A stretch of DNA of 64,000 nucleotides, from NCBI GenBank assembly GCA_910584095.1, contig CAJTYU010000016.1, positions 1 to 64,000 of the forward strand. The letters run 5' to 3'. The notes under the pieces are model-generated. The model was not told the origin of the DNA and did not search any database. It was given only the letters and a program-made list of their open reading frames with translations. Made by a program: the position numbers and the translations under genes. This stretch comes from an uncultured Dorea sp. Its GTDB lineage: Bacteria; Bacillota; Clostridia; Lachnospirales; Lachnospiraceae. Numbering within the stretch: the stretch's first letter is position 1; the number at the start of each line of letters is the position of its first letter. Below are positions 42,413 to 52,004 of this stretch, one piece after another.

Positions 42413-44272
42413 TTGGATAATAGAAGAAAGGGACCAGGAGGCATAACTTTTCTGCTGCTTATCGTTATAATATTCGGTGCGCTCTGGTTTACGAATCAGA
42501 TTGAGCAGCAGGGGAGACAACTGACATATCAGGAATTTTACAGAATTATTGAAAGCGGACAGGCTGAAAACATTGCGGTGGTACAGAACCGGGATGTTCC
42601 TACAGGGCGGGTTGAGCTTACCCGTAAGGATGGAGAGGACAAAGAAGAGTGGACGCTTTATGTATCAGATGTCAATGATATCTGTGAATATTTAAAGGAG
42701 CAGAAGGCTGAATTTAGGATGAACGATATACCAGAGGAAAACTGGCTCATGGCGACGGTTTTCCCGGTGATGGTCATGCTTGCCGGGGTTTTGCTGCTGT
42801 TTTATCTGATGAACAGGCAGAACGGCGCCAACAGCAAGGCCATGAATTTCGGCAAGAATCGTGCGAAGCTCCATACGGGAAATAAAAAGGTAACCTTTGC
42901 CGATGTGGCGGGACTTCAGGAAGAGAAGGAAGAACTGGAGGAGATAGTAGATTTTTTAAAAGCTCCTAAGAAATATATTCAGGTGGGAGCAAGAATCCCG
43001 AAGGGCGTCCTTTTGGTGGGGCCGCCCGGAACCGGTAAGACATTGCTTGCCAAGGCGGTTGCCGGGGAAGCGGGAGTGCCGTTCTTTACAATTTCCGGCT
43101 CAGACTTTGTAGAGATGTTTGTAGGCGTAGGCGCGTCGCGTGTCAGAGATTTGTTTGAGGATGCCAAGAAAAATGCGCCTTGTATTATATTTATCGATGA
43201 GATTGACGCAGTGGCGAGACGACGCGGTACTGGTATGGGAGGCGGCCATGACGAGAGAGAACAGACGCTGAATCAGCTCCTTGTTGAGATGGATGGATTC
43301 GGAGTTAACGAGGGAATTATTGTGATGTCGGCTACCAACCGCGTGGATATTCTGGATCCCGCGATTTTAAGGCCGGGACGTTTTGACAGAAAGGTATCGG
43401 TAGGCCGTCCGGATATTCAAGGCAGAGAGGATATTCTAAAGGTTCATGCCAAGGGAAAGCCGCTGGGAGATGATGTGGATTTGAAGCAGATTGCCCAGAC
43501 GACGGCAGGCTTTACAGGGGCGGATCTGGAGAATCTTCTGAATGAAGCGGCGATTCTTGCGGCGAAGGAAGGACGGGTTTATATCCGCCAGTCAGATATC
43601 CGCCATGCTTTTGTAAAAGTGGGAATCGGCGCCGAGAAGAAAAGCAGGGTTATTTCCGAGAAAGAAAAGAAGATTACGGCATACCATGAGGCGGGGCATG
43701 CAATTTTATTTCATGTGCTGCCGGACGTAGGACCTGTGTATAGCGTGTCTATCATACCGACCGGTATGGGAGCGGCGGGATATACGATGCCGCTGCCGGA
43801 AAAGGATGAGATGTTTAATACCAGAGGCAAGATGCTTCAGGATATTACGGTTGCTCTTGGAGGGCGTATCGCTGAGGAAGAGGTATTCGGCGATATTACG
43901 ACCGGCGCGTCTCAGGATATTAAGCAGGCAACCGGAATCGCAAGGTCTATGGTTACAAAATTCGGCATGTCTGAAAAACTTGGGCTGATCAATTATGACA
44001 GCGACAGCGATGAAGTATTCATCGGAAGAGACCTTGTCCATACCCAGAGGGGCTATGGAGAAGACGTGGCAGGAACCATTGATCAGGAAATAAAGAGGAT
44101 TATTGACGAGTGTTATCAGCGGGCAAGGAATATTATCCGCAAATACCATCAGGTGTTGAGTGACTGCGCGCAATTATTATTAGAGAAAGAAAAAATTACT
44201 AGAGAAGAATTTGAGGCGCTGTTTGACGGTTTGGAAGTGTCGGAAGTCTCGGAAGAGTTGGGGGTTATATGA
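42413..44272 (+). CDS. ftsH: FtsH ATP-dependent zinc metalloprotease, 619 aa
   Basis: The start is TTG at 42413, 10 bases after AGGAGGAG. Two membrane segments (GITFLLLIVIIFGALWFTNQ and LMATVFPVMVMLAGVLLLFY) flank a small external domain. The AAA core has Walker A GPPGTGKT at 203-210, Walker B CIIFIDEID, and the second region of homology ATNRVDILDPAILRPGRFDR. The zinc site is HEAGH at 425-429. It degrades membrane and regulatory proteins as a hexamer. It overlaps the following GH13 gene by four bases. Confidence 0.97.
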   Translation: MDNRRKGPGGITFLLLIVIIFGALWFTNQIEQQGRQLTYQEFYRIIESGQAENIAVVQNRDVPTGRVELTRKDGEDKEEWTLYVSDVNDICEYLKEQKAEFRMNDIPEENWLMATVFPVMVMLAGVLLLFYLMNRQNGANSKAMNFGKNRAKLHTGNKKVTFADVAGLQEEKEELEEIVDFLKAPKKYIQVGARIPKGVLLVGPPGTGKTLLAKAVAGEAGVPFFTISGSDFVEMFVGVGASRVRDLFEDAKKNAPCIIFIDEIDAVARRRGTGMGGGHDEREQTLNQLLVEMDGFGVNEGIIVMSATNRVDILDPAILRPGRFDRKVSVGRPDIQGREDILKVHAKGKPLGDDVDLKQIAQTTAGFTGADLENLLNEAAILAAKEGRVYIRQSDIRHAFVKVGIGAEKKSRVISEKEKKITAYHEAGHAILFHVLPDVGPVYSVSIIPTGMGAAGYTMPLPEKDEMFNTRGKMLQDITVALGGRIAEEEVFGDITTGASQDIKQATGIARSMVTKFGMSEKLGLINYDSDSDEVFIGRDLVHTQRGYGEDVAGTIDQEIKRIIDECYQRARNIIRKYHQVLSDCAQLLLEKEKITREEFEALFDGLEVSEVSEELGVI

Positions 44273-46314
44273 ACAGAGAGGCTTTATTTTGCGATGGAAC
44301 AGGAAATTATGTAATACCGCCGGAGCCGAAACCATCCGAAACAGTAAAGTTTTTGTTTCGGACGGCAGCCGATGATGCGGATAGTGTGGCATTGTATACG
44401 AAGGGAAACTATTATGAAATGGAAAAAGCGGATACAGTGCAGGGGTTTGACTACTATCGGATTTATCGGGAATTAGGCGAGGAGGCAATGCAATACTGCT
44501 TCCGTATACAGAAGGGCGATGAGATTGTTTATTATAACCAGTATGGAGTGTGCGAAGGGATGGTAGACGACTACGCGTTTCGGATTCGTCCCGGTTTTAC
44601 CACTCCTGACTGGGCGAAGGGCGCGGTTATGTACCAGATTTTTACTGACCGTTTCCGCAATGGGGATTCTTCGAATGATGTAGTGGATCATGAATATTAT
44701 TATATCAACGAACCGGTGAAGGCAATAAAAGACTGGAATCAGACTCCGGCAGCCATGGACGTGCGGAATTTTTACGGCGGGGACCTGCAGGGAGTAAAGG
44801 ATAAGCTGGATTACCTGCAGGATCTGGGGGTAGAGGTTATTTATTTCAATCCGTTGTTTGTATCTCCGTCAAATCATAAGTATGACAATCAGGATTATGA
44901 TTATATTGATCCGCATTTTGGCGTGATTATAAACGATCTGGAAGAATCAGAAGCGGACAGTCCGGAAGGTTTTCTTGCGGCGAGATATCAGAAGCGGGTG
45001 ACGGACTGGGAAAATTTGGAGGCAAGCAATCGTTTTTTTGCAGAACTGGTTGAGGAGATTCATGAGAGAGGAATGAAAGTAATTCTGGACGGCGTGTTCA
45101 ATCACTGCGGTTCCTTTCATAAATGGATGGACAGGGAACGTATTTATGAGGGCAGAAAGGGATTTGAGGCCGGAGCCTATGTATCGGCTGACAGTCCGTA
45201 CCGCTCATATTTTGACTTTAGGGATTCCAGAGACGACGCATGGCCGGATAACGGAAGTTATGACGGATGGTGGGGACACGATACTTTGCCGAAGCTGAAT
45301 TACGAAGCCTCAGAGTCTCTGGTGGAATATATGCTGCAGATTGGGAGGAAATGGGTATCTCCTCCCTACAATGTAGACGGGTGGCGTCTGGATGTGGCGG
45401 CGGACTTAGGACATGATAAGGATTATAATCATGAATTTTGGAAAAAATTCCGCAAGGCAGTGAAGGAAGCTAATCCCGATGCCTTGATTCTTGCAGAGCA
45501 CTATGGCGACCCGAAGGAATGGCTGGAGGGCGACGAGTGGGATTCTGTTATGAATTACGACGCCTTTATGGAGCCGGTTACTTGGTTCCTTACAGGTATG
45601 GAGAAACACAGCGATGAGGAACGAGCGGACTTAAGAGGAAATGCTTACGCGTTTGTCCATTCGATTTCCCATAATATGGCATGCTATATGACGCCTTCGC
45701 TGCAGACGGCTATGAATGAACTGTCCAATCATGATCATTCCCGATTCCTGACCAGAACGAATCATGTAGTTGGAAGAATTGGAAATCATAGTCCGGAGGA
45801 TGCGGAACAGAATGTAAATGTGGCAGTTATGCGTCAGGCTGTAATTATGCAGATGACTTGGGTGGGAGCGCCTACAGTGTATTATGGTGATGAAGCGGGA
45901 CTCTGCGGTTTTACGGATCCGGACAATCGGAGGACATATCCGTGGGGCGGGGAAGATAAGGAATTGATTGAGTTTCATAAAATAATGATAAGGCTCCACA
46001 AGCATTATCAGACATTTAGGACCGGTTCGATTAAAATTCTCACTGTAGAAGGTTCTGCGCTTGCGTATGCGAGGTTCGATATTGGAAATCAGTTTGTAAT
46101 AGTTGTGAATGGCGGAGAGGATGACGTACAGGTACAGATACCTGTGCAGCTTGCTGAATTTCCCATGGAAGGAACGCTGCAAAGGCTGGTATATAGTTCT
46201 AATGATGGATATACGGTCAAGCGTTCTGTCTGTCCGATTAAAGGAGGCAGCGCCGTAGTTCATATGGAGCCGCATTCTGCGGCAGTTTATGGAAACATGG
46301 ATAATGATGAATAA
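44269..46314 (+). CDS. GH13 alpha-glucan hydrolase (neopullulanase/cyclomaltodextrinase-like), 681 aa
   Basis: It has an N-terminal beta-sandwich, then a GH13 barrel starting GAVMYQIFTDRFRNGDSSND. Catalytic residues are D375 in VDGWRLDVAADLG, E410 in LILAEHYGDPKEW and D489 in LSNHDHSRFLTRT. There is no signal peptide, so it acts inside the cell on imported or stored malto-oligosaccharides. Its ATG overlaps the ftsH stop (ATGA), so it is translationally coupled to that gene. With glgC/glgD in the same window it may take part in glycogen turnover, though this is inference. Confidence 0.92.
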   Translation: MNREALFCDGTGNYVIPPEPKPSETVKFLFRTAADDADSVALYTKGNYYEMEKADTVQGFDYYRIYRELGEEAMQYCFRIQKGDEIVYYNQYGVCEGMVDDYAFRIRPGFTTPDWAKGAVMYQIFTDRFRNGDSSNDVVDHEYYYINEPVKAIKDWNQTPAAMDVRNFYGGDLQGVKDKLDYLQDLGVEVIYFNPLFVSPSNHKYDNQDYDYIDPHFGVIINDLEESEADSPEGFLAARYQKRVTDWENLEASNRFFAELVEEIHERGMKVILDGVFNHCGSFHKWMDRERIYEGRKGFEAGAYVSADSPYRSYFDFRDSRDDAWPDNGSYDGWWGHDTLPKLNYEASESLVEYMLQIGRKWVSPPYNVDGWRLDVAADLGHDKDYNHEFWKKFRKAVKEANPDALILAEHYGDPKEWLEGDEWDSVMNYDAFMEPVTWFLTGMEKHSDEERADLRGNAYAFVHSISHNMACYMTPSLQTAMNELSNHDHSRFLTRTNHVVGRIGNHSPEDAEQNVNVAVMRQAVIMQMTWVGAPTVYYGDEAGLCGFTDPDNRRTYPWGGEDKELIEFHKIMIRLHKHYQTFRTGSIKILTVEGSALAYARFDIGNQFVIVVNGGEDDVQVQIPVQLAEFPMEGTLQRLVYSSNDGYTVKRSVCPIKGGSAVVHMEPHSAAVYGNMDNDE

Positions 46315-46325
46315 AAATGATAAAT

Positions 46326-46364
46326 AAAAAAATCCCTGAAAGAGGCAACTTTCAGGGATTTTTT
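46326..46364. terminator. Bidirectional terminator
   Basis: AAAAAATCCCTGAAAG and CTTTCAGGGATTTTTT form a perfect 16-bp stem with A- and T-runs on both sides. It serves the GH13 gene (plus) and map (minus). Confidence 0.92.
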
Positions 46365-46398
46365 CATCCAAGGTTAGATGCTTTCGACTTTTGAAATA

Positions 46399-47208
46399 CT
46401 ATTTCGAGAGTACTTCTACGCCTGTCTCGGTAATTAGAACCATGTACTCAATCTGTGCGGACAAGCCCCCGTCTATGGTGTAGACGGTCCAGCCGTTGTC
46501 TTCATCTATGAAGAAATCGGGACTGCCCTCGTTAATCATCGGCTCGATGGTAAACATCATGCCGGGAACGAGAACCATCTCAGATCCCTTCGGGGTTACG
46601 TAACTGACAAAAGGTTCCTCATGGAATTCAAGGCCGATGCCATGGCCGCCAATTTCCTCTACAACAGAATACCCGCAGGCTCGTGCATGGGAATTGATAG
46701 CATGGGCGATGTCTCCCAAATGACCCCATGGTCTGGCAGCGCGCAGCCCAAGTTCGACACATTCCGCAGTGACGTCAATGATTCGCTGACTTCGTCTGCT
46801 GACATTGCCGATTGCAAACATGCGTGAAGCATCAGAGAAATATCCATCCAGAATAGTGGAGACATCTACATTAACAATATCTCCATCCTGAAGGACTTCA
46901 TGTTCATCAGGAATCCCGTGGCAGACTACATCATTGATAGAAGTGCATACACTTTTGGGAAATCCCTCGAAATTCAGCGGTGCGGGTATCCCGCCATGCG
47001 CCGTCGTATAGTCATATACAAGGGTATCAATCTCTGCAGTATTCATACCGGCTTTTATATGTGCGGCGACATGATCCAGAACCGCTGTATTCAGAGCGGC
47101 GCTTCTTTTGATGGCTGTAATCTGTTCTGGTGTCTTAAGCAGGCTCCGGTTCGGGACAATCTGCCCTTTTGCCGCAAGCTTCCACAGCTTAATATCCAGT
47201 CTGTCCAT
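46399..47208 (-). CDS. map: Methionine aminopeptidase, type I, 269 aa
   Basis: It removes N-terminal methionine from nascent proteins. The metal ligands are readable: VNVDVSTILDGYFSDASRMF (two aspartates), GGHGIGLEFHEEP (histidine), FTIEPMINEGSPDF and QIEYMVLITETG (glutamates). The start at 47208 is 12 bases after AAGGAG, and the in-frame ATG at 47220 touches that site, so it is less likely. The N-terminal extension (RLDIKLWKLAAKGQIVPNRS) is longer than in E. coli Map. It is a single gene, divergent from pfkA. Confidence 0.93.
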   Translation of the reverse strand: MDRLDIKLWKLAAKGQIVPNRSLLKTPEQITAIKRSAALNTAVLDHVAAHIKAGMNTAEIDTLVYDYTTAHGGIPAPLNFEGFPKSVCTSINDVVCHGIPDEHEVLQDGDIVNVDVSTILDGYFSDASRMFAIGNVSRRSQRIIDVTAECVELGLRAARPWGHLGDIAHAINSHARACGYSVVEEIGGHGIGLEFHEEPFVSYVTPKGSEMVLVPGMMFTIEPMINEGSPDFFIDEDNGWTVYTIDGGLSAQIEYMVLITETGVEVLSK

Positions 47209-47389
47209 GGATGAATCCATCTCCTTTTCAAAATAATAATGAGGAAAGAGAAAACAAATGCCCTCAATCATTTGCCCTCGATCATTAGCTCATACTCATT
47301 CTTATTGTAGCATACTTTTTTTAATTGTGCTATAATGGATTTCAGATTAATAGAACTATTTATCCATATATGGAAGGAGTGAAACAATC

Positions 47390-48472
47390 ATGCTACGAAT
47401 TGGAATGCTGACAAGCGGAGGCGATTGCCAGGCATTGAACGCAACAATGCGCGGTGTTGTGAAAGGGATTTTTGAAGAGAGGGAAGATGTGGAGATCTAT
47501 GGCTTTCAGGCCGGATACAAAGGACTCATTTATTCAGATTTTAAGATGATGACATCTAGAGATTTTTCAGGAATTTTGACAGTGGGGGGAACGATACTCG
47601 GAACCTCCAGACAGCCCTTCAAGAAGATGAGGGAGCCGGACGAGCATGGACTTGATAAAGTAGAGGCTATGAAGCATACCTATCATAAACTGAGTCTGGA
47701 CTGTCTGGTCGTACTGGGCGGAAACGGGACCCATAAGACGGCAAACATGCTGAGCGAGGAAGGACTGAATGTGATTACACTGCCCAAGACAATAGATAAT
47801 GATCTGTGGGGAACGGACATGACCTTTGGATTTCAGAGCGCGGTAGATATTGCCACGGATACCATTGATAAGATTCATACGACGGCGACTTCCCACAGCC
47901 GAGTATTTATCGTAGAGATTATGGGTCATAAGGTTGGCTGGGTCGCGCTTCATGCGGGAATAGCAGGCGGCGCGGATATTATCCTTATCCCGGAGATACC
48001 ATATGATGTGGACGTGCTGGCAGATATGATTAATAAGCGGGCAAAGGAAGGCAAGCGCTTTACTATTATTGCAGTGGCAGAGGGCGCGATTTCCAAGAAG
48101 GACGCGAAGCTGTCCAAGAAAGAGATGAAGAAAAAGTTAGAGAAGGAAAAAGGACTCTATCCGTCTGTTGCGTATGAGGTTGCGGCAAGGCTTCAGAAGA
48201 AAACAACGCAGGAAGTGCGTATTACGGTTCCGGGGCATACCCAGCGCGGCGGCACGCCGTGTCCGTACGACAGGGTATTATCTACCCGTCTTGGCGCATT
48301 TGCCGCGAGAATGATTCTGAATGGGGAATATGGGTATATGGCGGCGATCCGGGATGGAGAGACGACGAAGGTTCCGCTCTCGGAGGTTGCGGGAAAGCTG
48401 AAGTATGTTGATCCGCATTCTAAGATTGTTCAGGAGGCAAAGCAGGTCGGAATCAGCTTTGGCGACAAATAA
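47390..48472 (+). CDS. pfkA: 6-phosphofructokinase, GGNGT/K-type variant, 360 aa
   Basis: RIGMLTSGGDCQALNATMRG at the start, the LGGNGTHKTAN loop (110-114) and LPKTIDNDLWGTDMTFGFQS (P132-D138) define a phosphofructokinase. The glycine after the loop's third residue suggests ATP rather than pyrophosphate use, while the lysine in PKTIDND is otherwise typical of PPi-dependent and group III enzymes. The usual metal-binding aspartate of GGDGS is asparagine here. GTPAQRGGTP-type sequence (GHTQRGGTPCPYDR) is normal. GGAAGGAG precedes the ATG. Confidence 0.92.
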   Translation: MLRIGMLTSGGDCQALNATMRGVVKGIFEEREDVEIYGFQAGYKGLIYSDFKMMTSRDFSGILTVGGTILGTSRQPFKKMREPDEHGLDKVEAMKHTYHKLSLDCLVVLGGNGTHKTANMLSEEGLNVITLPKTIDNDLWGTDMTFGFQSAVDIATDTIDKIHTTATSHSRVFIVEIMGHKVGWVALHAGIAGGADIILIPEIPYDVDVLADMINKRAKEGKRFTIIAVAEGAISKKDAKLSKKEMKKKLEKEKGLYPSVAYEVAARLQKKTTQEVRITVPGHTQRGGTPCPYDRVLSTRLGAFAARMILNGEYGYMAAIRDGETTKVPLSEVAGKLKYVDPHSKIVQEAKQVGISFGDK

Positions 48473-48500
48473 AATCATTGAGATTTAGGGAGAGATGCAT

Positions 48501-50063
48501 ATGGGCTATACGGCGCTGTATCGAAAGTTCCGTCCTAGTGAATTTAAGGATGTGAAAGGGCAGGATGCGATTGTTAAGACATTAAAGAACCAGATAAAGA
48601 CAGGGCGTATAGGCCATGCCTACCTGTTTTGCGGAACGAGAGGAACAGGTAAGACAACGGTTGCCAAGCTATTTGCAAAGGCGGTAAACTGTGAGCATCC
48701 GATAGAGGGAAGTCCCTGTGAAGCGTGCAGGATGTGCCGGTCGGTTTCGGCAGGCGCATCAATGAACGTAATTGAGATTGACGCGGCTTCCAACAATGGA
48801 GTTGACAACATCCGCGGGATCCGGGAGGAGGTTGCGTATCGTCCCACTGAGGGAAGATATAAGGTTTATATTATTGACGAGGTGCATATGCTGTCTATAG
48901 GAGCGTTTAATGCGCTTCTCAAGACGTTGGAGGAACCTCCGGAGTATGTGATATTCATTCTGGCGACTACAGAGGCGCATAAGATACCGGTAACAATCCT
49001 AAGCCGCTGCCAGAGGTATGATTTTAAGAGGATATCCATTGATACGATCTGTGAAAGGCTGAATGAGCTGATAGAGCAGGAAGGTCTGGACGTGGAGGAG
49101 AAGGCGGTGCGCTATATTGCCAGAGCCGCAGACGGAGCGATGAGGGATGCGCTGAGCCTGTTAGATCAATGCTCTGCATTTTATATTGGAGAGCGTTTGA
49201 CCTATGACCGGGCGCTGGAAGTTTTGGGGGCGGTAGATACGGATGTATTCAGCAGGCTGTTCCGGGAGCTGCTTGCCCGGGATGTGAGGAAAGTCATATC
49301 CAGCGTGGATGAGCTGATCATGCAGGGAAGAGAACTTTCACAGCTCTCGGCAGATTTTACTTGGTATCTTAGAAATCTTCTGCTGATTCAGAGTTCGGAC
49401 GACATGGAGGACGTGCTGGACGTATCCGCGGAGAGCTTAATACAGCTAAAGGAAGAGGCTGGGATGATCGATACGGAAGAGTTGATTCGGTTTATCCGTA
49501 TTTTTTCAGAACTTACAGGAAAGCTGCGGTATTCCACGCAAAAGAGGGTACTGCTGGAAGTAACCTTTATTAAGCTGTGTAAGCCCCAGATGGAGACAGG
49601 GCAGGATGCATTGCTTGCGAGGATCCGCGTACTGGAGGATGCGGTTGAGAAAGGACTGGCTATGCCGCCTGCCGGACAGATTGTGTATGCCAAGCCTGAG
49701 GAGCGGAAGGCGGAACAGGCCAAACCCGTACTTCCGAAGGCTCTTTCTGAGGATGTGAAGAAAGCGGCGAAGAATTTCCGAAGTATTACGGAGGACGCTT
49801 CTATTATGCTGAGACAGTATCTGAAAAAGGCGCGTCTCAGCGCGGGGGATAATGACAGACTCCAGATTGTGCTGCCGGATGAAGTAAGCGCCGGGTTTGT
49901 AGCAAGGCAGGAGCACAAAGATGAGATTGTCCGTCTGATTGAAGGGAAACTTGGCAAGACTATGGAGATAGACGTCCGTCAGGTGGAAGAAGGCAGGCAT
50001 TTTGAAGATAATTATGTAGACATAGAGAAACTTGTTAATATGGAGATTACTATTGAAGATTAA
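48501..50063 (+). CDS. dnaX: DNA polymerase III subunit gamma/tau, 520 aa
   Basis: This is a clamp-loader ATPase. MGYTALYRKFRPSEFKDVKG, Walker A GTRGTGKT at 45-52, a zinc module CEHPIEGSPCEACRMC, Walker B KVYIIDEVHMLSIGAFNALL and sensor sequence LATTEAHKIPVTILSRCQRY are standard. The ATG at 48501 has AGGGAGAG six bases before it; ATG 48495 is closer to the site. It forms dnaX-ybaB-recR, the usual bacterial operon. Confidence 0.95.
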   Translation: MGYTALYRKFRPSEFKDVKGQDAIVKTLKNQIKTGRIGHAYLFCGTRGTGKTTVAKLFAKAVNCEHPIEGSPCEACRMCRSVSAGASMNVIEIDAASNNGVDNIRGIREEVAYRPTEGRYKVYIIDEVHMLSIGAFNALLKTLEEPPEYVIFILATTEAHKIPVTILSRCQRYDFKRISIDTICERLNELIEQEGLDVEEKAVRYIARAADGAMRDALSLLDQCSAFYIGERLTYDRALEVLGAVDTDVFSRLFRELLARDVRKVISSVDELIMQGRELSQLSADFTWYLRNLLLIQSSDDMEDVLDVSAESLIQLKEEAGMIDTEELIRFIRIFSELTGKLRYSTQKRVLLEVTFIKLCKPQMETGQDALLARIRVLEDAVEKGLAMPPAGQIVYAKPEERKAEQAKPVLPKALSEDVKKAAKNFRSITEDASIMLRQYLKKARLSAGDNDRLQIVLPDEVSAGFVARQEHKDEIVRLIEGKLGKTMEIDVRQVEEGRHFEDNYVDIEKLVNMEITIED

Positions 50064-50077
50064 AGGAGGAGAAGCTT

Positions 50078-50422
50078 ATGGCAAGACGTGGAGGATTCCC
50101 AGGCGGAGGTATGCCGGGGAATATGGCAAATCTTATGAAACAGGCGCAGAAGATGCAGCGCCAGATGGAGGAGCAGGCAAAGGAGCTGGAGACAAAGGAA
50201 TTTTCTGCAACCGCTGGAGGAGGCGCTGTAGAGGTGACAGTATCCGGTAAAAAGCAGGTATTGAAGGTAAAATTGGATGAAGAGGCCGTAGATCCGGATG
50301 ACGTGGAAATGCTAGAGGATCTGATCGTTGCCGCCGTCAATGAGGCGCTGGATAAAGTGGATGCCGAGTCGGCAGGCGCAATGTCCAGATTCACAGGAGG
50401 AATGCCGGGTGGATTATTATAG
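50078..50422 (+). CDS. YbaB/EbfC nucleoid-associated protein, 114 aa
   Basis: MARRGGFPGGGMPGNMANLM, KQAQKMQRQMEEQAKELETK and FSATAGGGAVEVTVSGKKQV are typical of YbaB/EbfC, a small DNA-binding dimer. The ATG is 14 bases after the dnaX stop with AAAGGAGGAG before it. Its end overlaps the recR start by 14 bases. Confidence 0.94.
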   Translation: MARRGGFPGGGMPGNMANLMKQAQKMQRQMEEQAKELETKEFSATAGGGAVEVTVSGKKQVLKVKLDEEAVDPDDVEMLEDLIVAAVNEALDKVDAESAGAMSRFTGGMPGGLL

Positions 50423-51005
50423 CAGCCAGATCAGCAAGCTAATAGAGCAATTCTCAAGGCTTCCGGGAATCGGACCAAAGTCAGCCGGCAGGCTGGCTTT
50501 TCATTTGATTCATATGCCGAAGGAGCAGGTAAAGGAGCTGGCGGACTCTATGGTGGAGGCAAGGGAAAAGGTGCGTTACTGCCAGTGCTGTCATACGCTG
50601 ACTGATCAGGAGATATGTCCAATCTGCAGCAGCAGTAAACGGGATCACAGAACCATTATGGTGGTGGAATCTACCAGAGATTTAGCGGCATATGAGAAGA
50701 TTGGTAAGTATGAGGGGATTTATCACGTGCTTCACGGCGCGATTTCCCCAATGCTTGGAATCGGACCGGGCGATATTAAGCTGAAAGAGCTGGTCAAGCG
50801 TCTGGAAGGAGATGTGGATGAGGTGATTATCGCAACTAATTCCAGCCTTGAGGGGGAGACCACGGCAATGTATATCAGTAAACTGATTAAGCCCACGGGG
50901 ATTAAAGTCAGCAGGATTGCAAGCGGCGTTCCGGTTGGTGGAGATCTGGAGTATATTGATGAGGTGACGCTCCTTCGCGCGCTGGAAGGACGGACCGAGC
51001 TCTAA
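50409..51005 (+). CDS. recR: Recombination mediator RecR, 198 aa
   Basis: The GTG start at 50409 gives the canonical (M)DYYSSQISKLIEQFSRLPG, and AGGAGG lies 7 bases upstream inside ybaB. The helix-hairpin-helix region LPGIGPKSAGRLAFHLI, the zinc finger CQCCHTLTDQEICPIC and a TOPRIM domain with VVESTRDLAAYEKIGKYEGI are complete. It works with RecF/RecO in loading RecA. Confidence 0.96.
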   Translation: MDYYSSQISKLIEQFSRLPGIGPKSAGRLAFHLIHMPKEQVKELADSMVEAREKVRYCQCCHTLTDQEICPICSSSKRDHRTIMVVESTRDLAAYEKIGKYEGIYHVLHGAISPMLGIGPGDIKLKELVKRLEGDVDEVIIATNSSLEGETTAMYISKLIKPTGIKVSRIASGVPVGGDLEYIDEVTLLRALEGRTEL

Positions 51006-51088
51006 ATAGCTGCATTGAGATTTTACAGACGCATATTCGAAAAATAATTAAAATGTTCAGAACATATGTATAAGTGCGGGCGCTTCCC

Positions 51089-51117
51089 TTGACCGTCAGG
51101 ATATAAGCAGATATAAT
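51089..51117 (+). promoter_or_regulatory. Promoter of the transketolase genes
   Basis: TTGACC at 51089-51094 and TATAAT at 51112-51117 with a 17-base spacer, about 50 bases before the start of the N-terminal subunit gene. Confidence 0.75.
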
Positions 51118-51167
51118 GAAACCATTAAGTTACTTGAAAGGATACTATGAATTAGGAGGCAATTTTC

Positions 51168-52004
51168 ATGAACAAAACAGAACTTATGAAGACTGCTAAT
51201 GAGGTGCGCAAGGGCATTATTGAAGCGGTGCACAGCGCAAAGTCCGGCCATCCGGGCGGCTCATTATCAGCGGCAGATATTTATACATATCTGTATTTTG
51301 AGGAAATGAATGTAGATCCAAAGGAGCCGGACAAGGCGGACAGAGACCGTTTCGTACTGTCCAAGGGACATACTTCGCCGGGTTATTATTCGGTATTAGC
51401 CCAGAGAGGATTTTTCCCGGTAGAAGATCTAAAGACCTTCCGTCATACAGGCTCTTATCTTCAGGGACATCCGGATAAGAAACATATTCCGGGAGTGGAT
51501 ATGTCTTCCGGTTCACTGGGACAGGGGATTTCAGCGGCGGTCGGAATGGCAGTGTCTGCAAAGCTGTCAGGAGAGGATTACCGTGTATATACGCTGGTTG
51601 GAGACGGCGAGATTCAAGAGGGACAGGTGTGGGAAGCATCTATGCTTGCAGCCCACAGAAAGCTGGACAACCTGGTTGTAATCGTAGATAACAATAATTT
51701 ACAGATTGACGGAGATATCAGCAAGGTTAATTCTCCGTATCCGATTGATCAGAAGTTTGAAGCATTTAATTTCCATGTTATTAATGTGGACGGACATGAT
51801 TTTGACCAGCTTGCGGCAGCATTTAAGGAAGCGAAGGAGACCAAGGGACAGCCGACGGCGATCATTGCGAAGACGGTAAAGGGCAAAGGCGTATCCTTTA
51901 TGGAGAATCAGGCGTCTTGGCATGGTTCTGCTCCGAACGATGAGCAGTATGCGGCAGCGATGGAAGATCTGAAGAAAGTAGGTGAAGCATTATGTCAGAT
52001 GTAA
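51168..52004 (+). CDS. Transketolase, N-terminal (TPP-binding) subunit, 278 aa
   Basis: AKSGHPGGSLSAADIYTYLY, RDRFVLSKGHTSPGYYSVLA and the thiamine diphosphate motif LVGDGEIQEGQVWEASMLAA with VDNNNLQ identify the first half of a split transketolase of the non-oxidative pentose phosphate pathway. TTAGGAGGCAAT precedes the ATG. The C-terminal half is encoded by the next gene, overlapping by 13 bases. Confidence 0.94.
   Translation: MNKTELMKTANEVRKGIIEAVHSAKSGHPGGSLSAADIYTYLYFEEMNVDPKEPDKADRDRFVLSKGHTSPGYYSVLAQRGFFPVEDLKTFRHTGSYLQGHPDKKHIPGVDMSSGSLGQGISAAVGMAVSAKLSGEDYRVYTLVGDGEIQEGQVWEASMLAAHRKLDNLVVIVDNNNLQIDGDISKVNSPYPIDQKFEAFNFHVINVDGHDFDQLAAAFKEAKETKGQPTAIIAKTVKGKGVSFMENQASWHGSAPNDEQYAAAMEDLKKVGEALCQM

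Noticed and set aside
48501..50063. Programmed frameshift in dnaX giving a gamma form
   Set aside because: No run of six or more A with a following hairpin is visible inside the gene.
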